In this document: piece by piece, positions 60,606-64,000 of the stretch
Position numbering within the stretch: the stretch's first letter is position 1
How the letters are laid out: each line of letters opens with the position of its first letter
DNA from: Pseudomonas sp. M47T1
Lineage (GTDB): Bacteria > Pseudomonadota > Gammaproteobacteria > Pseudomonadales > Pseudomonadaceae
NCBI RefSeq assembly: GCF_000263855.1
Contig: NZ_AJWX01000016.1
Span: 93,672 to 157,671 of the forward strand
Reading direction: 5' to 3'
DNA length: 64,000 bases
Program-made: the position numbers and the translations under genes
The notes under the pieces: model-generated
What the model was told of the DNA's origin: nothing
Database searches by the model: none
Seen by the model: the letters and a program-made list of their open reading frames with translations, nothing else

Positions 60606-62037
60606 CCGGCTGGTGCCACGCTCGCTGCTGGGGCGCATGCTGCTGCTGACTCTGCTGGTGGTGCTGCTGGCGCAGGCATTGTCCAGCCTGATCTGGGTGT
60701 CGCAATTGCGCGCCACCCAGCTTGAAGGGTTGGTCACCAGCGCCCGCAGCCTGGCCCATTCAATGTCGGCCAGCGTCAGCTACTTCCGCTCCCTGCCGCT
60801 GGCTTACCGGCCTATGGTGCTGGACCAGCTGCGCAGCATGGGCGGCACGCGCTTCGTGGTGTCGCTTAACGACAAGCCCCTGGACATGCGCGTACTGGAG
60901 GCCACGCCGCGCAAGGCGGCGGTGATCAACGCCGTGGACGAAGTGCTGCACGAGCGCCTGGGCTCGCAGATGGACATCTCGGTGGAGTTCGTCAGCCCCC
61001 AGGACCTGCGCATCTTCAACAGCGGCCTGGCGCTGGATGAGTTGCCGCGGTCCTGGGCGCACTATTCGCTGACCCTTGAACCGGTGAACCCGCCGGTGCT
61101 CGTGACCCAGATCCGCCTGGGCGAGGGCGAATGGCTGTACATCGCCTCGCTGTTGCCCGAGCCCTACACCAGCCTTGAAGAAGAAGGCCTGCCGGCTCAG
61201 CAATGGTGGTTCATCCTGCTCACCAGCTCGTTCCTGTTGCTGTTCATCGGCCTGTTGGTGCACTGGCAAAGCCGGCCCCTCAAGCGTCTGGCACGGGCTG
61301 CCCGCGAGCTGTCGCTGGGGGCTGAGCCCGAAGAGCCGGAGGTGGAGGGCGGTGGCAGCGAAGTCATCGAAGTGAGCCGCGCTTTCACCGCCATGCGCGG
61401 GCGCATCAGCCGCTACCTGACCGAGCGCAGCCAGCTGTTCAGCGCCATCTCCCACGACCTGCGCACGCCCATCACGCGCCTGCGCCTGCGCGTGGAACTG
61501 CTGGAAGACGAGGCCCTGGCGGCCAAGTTCGGCCGCGACCTGGACGAGCTGGAACTGCTGGTCAAGGGCGCGCTGCAATGCGTGAAAGACACCGACATTC
61601 ACGAAAACATCGAACCGGTGGACCTCAACCACGTGCTGGACTGCCTGATCGAGCCCTTCGTGGCCCCCGAAGGCAACGGCCAGGTCACCCTGCAAGGCGG
61701 CGCCTGGAAGCCCTACCCAGGCAAGCCGCTGGCGCTCAAGCGCTGCATGGGCAACCTGATCGACAACGCCCTGAAATACGGCGAGCGGGCGCACCTGTTC
61801 GTCGAAGACAACGCCAAGGCTTTCATCCTCCACGTCGACGACGAAGGCCCCGGCGTGCCGGCCCTGCGCCTGGAAAAAGTCTTCGAACCGCACTTTCGCC
61901 TGTCCAGCAACCAGCAGGGGTACGGCTTGGGGCTGGGCATCGCACGCAACATCGCGCACAGCCATGGCGGCGAAGTCAGCCTGCAGAACCTGCCTGAGCG
62001 TGGGTTGCGGGTGACCCTGTACCTGCCTCGCACGTAG
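60592..62037 (+). CDS. gtrS: Two-component sensor kinase GtrS
   Basis: 481 residues if started at TTG 60592, overlapping the gltR stop; GTG 60562 or GTG 60613 are other possible starts. Order: membrane segment (LLLTLLVVLLAQALSSLIWV), periplasmic sensor of about 130 residues, second membrane segment (WWFILLTSSFLLLFIGLLVH), HAMP, dimerisation box AISHDLRTPITRLRL with the phospho-His, N box NLIDNALKYGE and G boxes. GtrS of Pseudomonas senses 2-ketogluconate or 6-phosphogluconate. Confidence 0.9.
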   Translation: MSRLNRLVPRSLLGRMLLLTLLVVLLAQALSSLIWVSQLRATQLEGLVTSARSLAHSMSASVSYFRSLPLAYRPMVLDQLRSMGGTRFVVSLNDKPLDMRVLEATPRKAAVINAVDEVLHERLGSQMDISVEFVSPQDLRIFNSGLALDELPRSWAHYSLTLEPVNPPVLVTQIRLGEGEWLYIASLLPEPYTSLEEEGLPAQQWWFILLTSSFLLLFIGLLVHWQSRPLKRLARAARELSLGAEPEEPEVEGGGSEVIEVSRAFTAMRGRISRYLTERSQLFSAISHDLRTPITRLRLRVELLEDEALAAKFGRDLDELELLVKGALQCVKDTDIHENIEPVDLNHVLDCLIEPFVAPEGNGQVTLQGGAWKPYPGKPLALKRCMGNLIDNALKYGERAHLFVEDNAKAFILHVDDEGPGVPALRLEKVFEPHFRLSSNQQGYGLGLGIARNIAHSHGGEVSLQNLPERGLRVTLYLPRT

Positions 62038-62099
62038 CGGCTACAGGCCTGGCTTGAGATCGCATGAGGGCGCACAGGTGCATGGCGTTGTTGTTCTGG

Positions 62100-62345
62100 C
62101 GCCCTTGAGATCGAGCGCCGTCCGCACGGCGCTTCGCCGCCTCACGCGCAAGCCCGCTCCCACGTTTGTTTCGGGCCAATTATGTCTGGGCCATCACCTG
62201 GTCCGCGTTGTTTGTTCACTGCGGATTTGTGTTGGTGCACCAAGGCGAACCAGGTGATGCCACAGGCAAAACTGGCCCGAAACGTGGGACCGGGCTTGCG
62301 CGCGAGGCGGGAAGCGCCGCGTGGGCGGCGCTCGATCTCAAGAAC
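62100..62345 (+). repeat. About 100-bp imperfect inverted repeat
   Basis: The arm at 62103-62205 (CTTGAGATCGAGCGCCG ... CCATCACCTGGT) and the arm at 62252-62345 (ACCAGGTGATGCC ... CGGCGCTCGATCTCAAG) are roughly 85% complementary around a ~45-base centre. The outer part shares the GCGCCGCGTGGGCGGCGC unit seen near 12100. It is the largest palindrome in the window, just after gtrS. No frame here has a recognisable protein. Confidence 0.75.
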
Positions 62346-62423
62346 ACCAAAAAACCCAAGACATGCACCTCTAAAACCCACCGCCGATCGATTGACCTAC
62401 ACTCCCTCGATCCCTATCCTCCA

Positions 62424-62592
62424 CCCCGTCACGGCACACCCGTGATGGGGTTTGACGGCTCCGATTTATCACTAAGAAACACCGCATGCTGCATTCGATG
62501 GCGGCTGCGTGTGAGGGCACCTTCGCGTGCGCCGGTTTTCTTGGTGACCGGGCCGTGTGGGTGATCTATTGATCAATCACAGAGTACAAGCC
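62424..62592 (+). promoter_or_regulatory. Structured leader upstream of the small DUF3077-like gene
   Basis: A run of stems: CCCCGTCACGG/CCGTGATGGGG (62424-62450), GGCAC/GTGC near 62516-62532, CCGGT/ACCGG (62532-62551) and GTGAT/ATCAC (62571-62590). The sequence around GGCACCTTCGCGTGCGCC then GGTTTTCTTGGTGACCGG looks like one I have seen before many small DUF3077-type genes in Pseudomonas. It may be a cis-acting RNA or a conserved promoter. Function unknown. Confidence 0.5.
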
Positions 62593-62859
62593 ATGCAAGA
62601 CGAAACAATGCTTCTTACGCAGCATCTTCCCTTCTGCCCAACCGCCAACGGCGTCCCGCTATTCAGCGTTCAGCCGGGCATCCCCGTGCATGAAGCCTTG
62701 GCCCAGGCCAGCGTGTTTTTCGGTTGTGCCGAACTGCTGGCCGCTGAGAATTGTGATGCGGACCTGCAGCTAAGCCGCTCGCTTGGGGTGGTCACGGCTC
62801 AATTAGTGCAGTTGGGGAAAGCGTTAGTGGATGCCTCAATCGACAGGCTCGAAGCGTAG
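62593..62859 (+). CDS. Small DUF3077-like protein
   Basis: 88 residues from ATG 62593 (MQDETMLLTQHLPFCPTANG); the frame is open further up through the leader. Shared traits with DUF3077-type proteins: LFSVQPGIPVHEALAQASVF, an AELLAAENC stretch and a hydrophobic helical end. Function is not known. It is followed by a hairpin and vgrG on the same strand, 222 bases away. Confidence 0.68.
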   Translation: MQDETMLLTQHLPFCPTANGVPLFSVQPGIPVHEALAQASVFFGCAELLAAENCDADLQLSRSLGVVTAQLVQLGKALVDASIDRLEA

Positions 62860-62867
62860 CGATAACT

Positions 62868-62899
62868 GCGAATCTGCTCTTGGTGGGGAGCAGATTCGC
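62868..62899 (+). terminator. Hairpin after the DUF3077-like gene
   Basis: GCGAATCTGCTC, loop TTGGTGGG, GAGCAGATTCGC: a perfect 12-bp stem 8 bases after the stop. The following bases are C/A-rich rather than T, so termination may be partial. A second hairpin GTGCGCAA-AAAG-TTGCGCAC followed by TTTCTTTG lies at 62968-62995. Confidence 0.65.
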
Positions 62900-63081
62900 C
62901 CTCAAACCCCCAAAATATTCCTGTTACAAAATCGTCCAGCCCTTGCCAACCGTGGCCTGCACCCCATGTGCGCAAAAAGTTGCGCACTTTCTTTGATGTT
63001 AAGATCCGCGCCCCGCGCAGGAAGCTCTGGATCCAACACCTCCCTGCCCGTTCAACACCCGCAGCACCGAGAGGACACGGA

Positions 63082-64000
63082 ATGTTCGCACCCGCGGATC
63101 AGACCCAATTCAGCATCACCTTCGACGGCCTGGAAAGCGACTTCCAGGTCCTCGCGTTCACCGGCATCGAGGGCATCAGCCAACCCTACCGCTTCGAGAT
63201 CGACCTGGTCAGCGAGCGGCCCGACGTGGACATCGAAACCTTCCTGCACCAGCAGGCGTTCTTCGCCCTGGACGCCAACGGCAGCGGCATTCACGGCCAG
63301 GTCTACCAGATCGCCCAGGGCGACAACGGCAAGCGCCTGCACCGCTACAAGGTGGTGCTGACACCGCAACTGGTTTACCTGGCACACCGCATCAACCAGC
63401 GCATCTACCAGCAGATGAGCGCGCCGAAGATCATCGCCCTGATCCTCGAAGAACACGGCATCCTCGGCAACGCCTACCAGTTCCAACTGAGCGCACCCTG
63501 CCCGGACCGCGACTACTGCGTGCAGTACGACGAATCCGACCTGCACTTCGTCCAGCGCCTGTGCGAAGAAGAAGGTATCCACTACCACTTCGAGCACAGC
63601 AACGACGGCCACCTGTTGGTGTTCGGCGACGACCAGACCTTTTTTCCCAAGCTGGACGCGCCCACTTCCTACGTGCAGGACACCGGCATGACCGCCGACA
63701 ATCCGGTCATCAAACGCTTCAGCGTGCGCGTGGAAACCCGTACCAGCCGCGTTACCCGTCGCGACCATGACTTCCAGAAGCCGCGCCTGGACCTGGAATC
63801 GGCCTACAGGCCCAGCACCCAAAGCGCTGCCGAACCCGACCTGGAAGACTACGACTACCCCGGCCGCTTCACCGACCGCACCCGCGGCAAGCAGCTGAGC
63901 CAACGCGCCCTGGAACGCCACCGCGCCGACTATCGCCTGGCCGAAGGCCGCAGCGACCAAACCACCCTGGTCAGCGGCCACTTCCTGCCCCTGGCCGACC
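63082..64000 (+). CDS. vgrG: Type VI secretion tip protein VgrG (5' part)
   Basis: 306 codons from ATG 63082 to the window edge, so the C-terminus and any effector extension are missing. Family start ITFDGLESDFQVLAFTGIEG then GISQPYRFEIDL; HGQVYQIAQGDNGKRLHRY; YDESDLHFVQRLCEEEGIHY then YHFEHS are gp27-like blocks of VgrG. VgrG trimers tip the Hcp tube and carry effectors. No other T6SS gene is within the window, so it is an orphan vgrG, or the edge of a cluster. AGAGGA lies upstream of the start. Confidence 0.95.
   Translation, partial: MFAPADQTQFSITFDGLESDFQVLAFTGIEGISQPYRFEIDLVSERPDVDIETFLHQQAFFALDANGSGIHGQVYQIAQGDNGKRLHRYKVVLTPQLVYLAHRINQRIYQQMSAPKIIALILEEHGILGNAYQFQLSAPCPDRDYCVQYDESDLHFVQRLCEEEGIHYHFEHSNDGHLLVFGDDQTFFPKLDAPTSYVQDTGMTADNPVIKRFSVRVETRTSRVTRRDHDFQKPRLDLESAYRPSTQSAAEPDLEDYDYPGRFTDRTRGKQLSQRALERHRADYRLAEGRSDQTTLVSGHFLPLAD

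Noticed and set aside
62166..62564. 132-residue frame upstream of the DUF3077-like gene
   Set aside because: It runs through the inverted repeat and leader stems, with no family resemblance; it is probably non-coding.

Overview
The window is GC-rich chromosomal DNA from a Pseudomonas, most like the P. putida group. The evidence is the gene content (Entner-Doudoroff edd-glk-gltR-gtrS block with divergent gap, arcDABC, TyrR-like gcsR next to gcvHP-sdaA-gcvT, aapJQMP, hupN) and the many short palindromes of the type 'GTGGGAGCGGG...CCCGC' between genes. No tRNA, rRNA, CRISPR array, insertion sequence or prophage is visible. Species cannot be fixed from sequence reading alone.

Layout. 0-5 kb: 3' part of yaaA, a secreted NodB-like protein with an altered metal site, a PIN-PhoH ATPase, then moaCDE for molybdopterin. 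5-12 kb: rhlB helicase, a carboxylesterase, and aapJQMP for general L-amino-acid import behind a good sigma-54 promoter. 12-19 kb: an accessory stretch with a GntR regulator plus MFS pump, an NTF2-like protein, a GIY-YIG protein, a GST, and two related secreted proteins (14739-15653 and 17216-18511) that resemble halovibrin/DUF2599 proteins. The second is AT-richer and has a perfect lux-type palindrome upstream. 19-31 kb: glutaredoxin-like protein, yejK, hupN, rlmF, valS, holC, pepA, lptFG, an RDD protein and a cold-shock protein. 31-39 kb: gcvT, sdaA, gcvP, gcvH and gcsR, all on the minus strand, with a sigma-54 promoter and dyads resembling GcsR sites. 39-46 kb: a DUF5064-like gene, arcDABC, and a second arcD paralogue divergent from it. 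46-55 kb: a CaiB-type CoA transferase, a chemoreceptor, and a heme-uptake block (fecI-type sigma, fecR, STN-containing TonB receptor, heme oxygenase, DUF454) under a clear Fur box. 55-62 kb: gap, edd, glk, gltR, gtrS with two HexR-type operators. 62-64 kb: a ~245-bp intergenic inverted repeat, a structured leader, a small DUF3077-like gene and the 5' part of vgrG.

How the genes work together. Much of the window is amino-acid and sugar catabolism: broad amino-acid uptake (aap), glycine to serine to pyruvate (gcv plus sdaA), arginine fermentation to ATP (arc), and glucose through 6-phosphogluconate (glk, edd, gap) with its two-component regulator. Iron comes in through heme uptake and breakdown. 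The least explained parts are the 14-19 kb secreted-protein pair and the 62-63 kb leader/small-protein/vgrG junction.

From memory, the blocks phoH-moa-rhlB-aap and yejK-hupN-valS...gtrS lie apart in P. putida KT2440, and glucose ABC transporter genes follow gtrS there. If so, 12-19 kb and 62-63 kb are rearrangement or insertion points.
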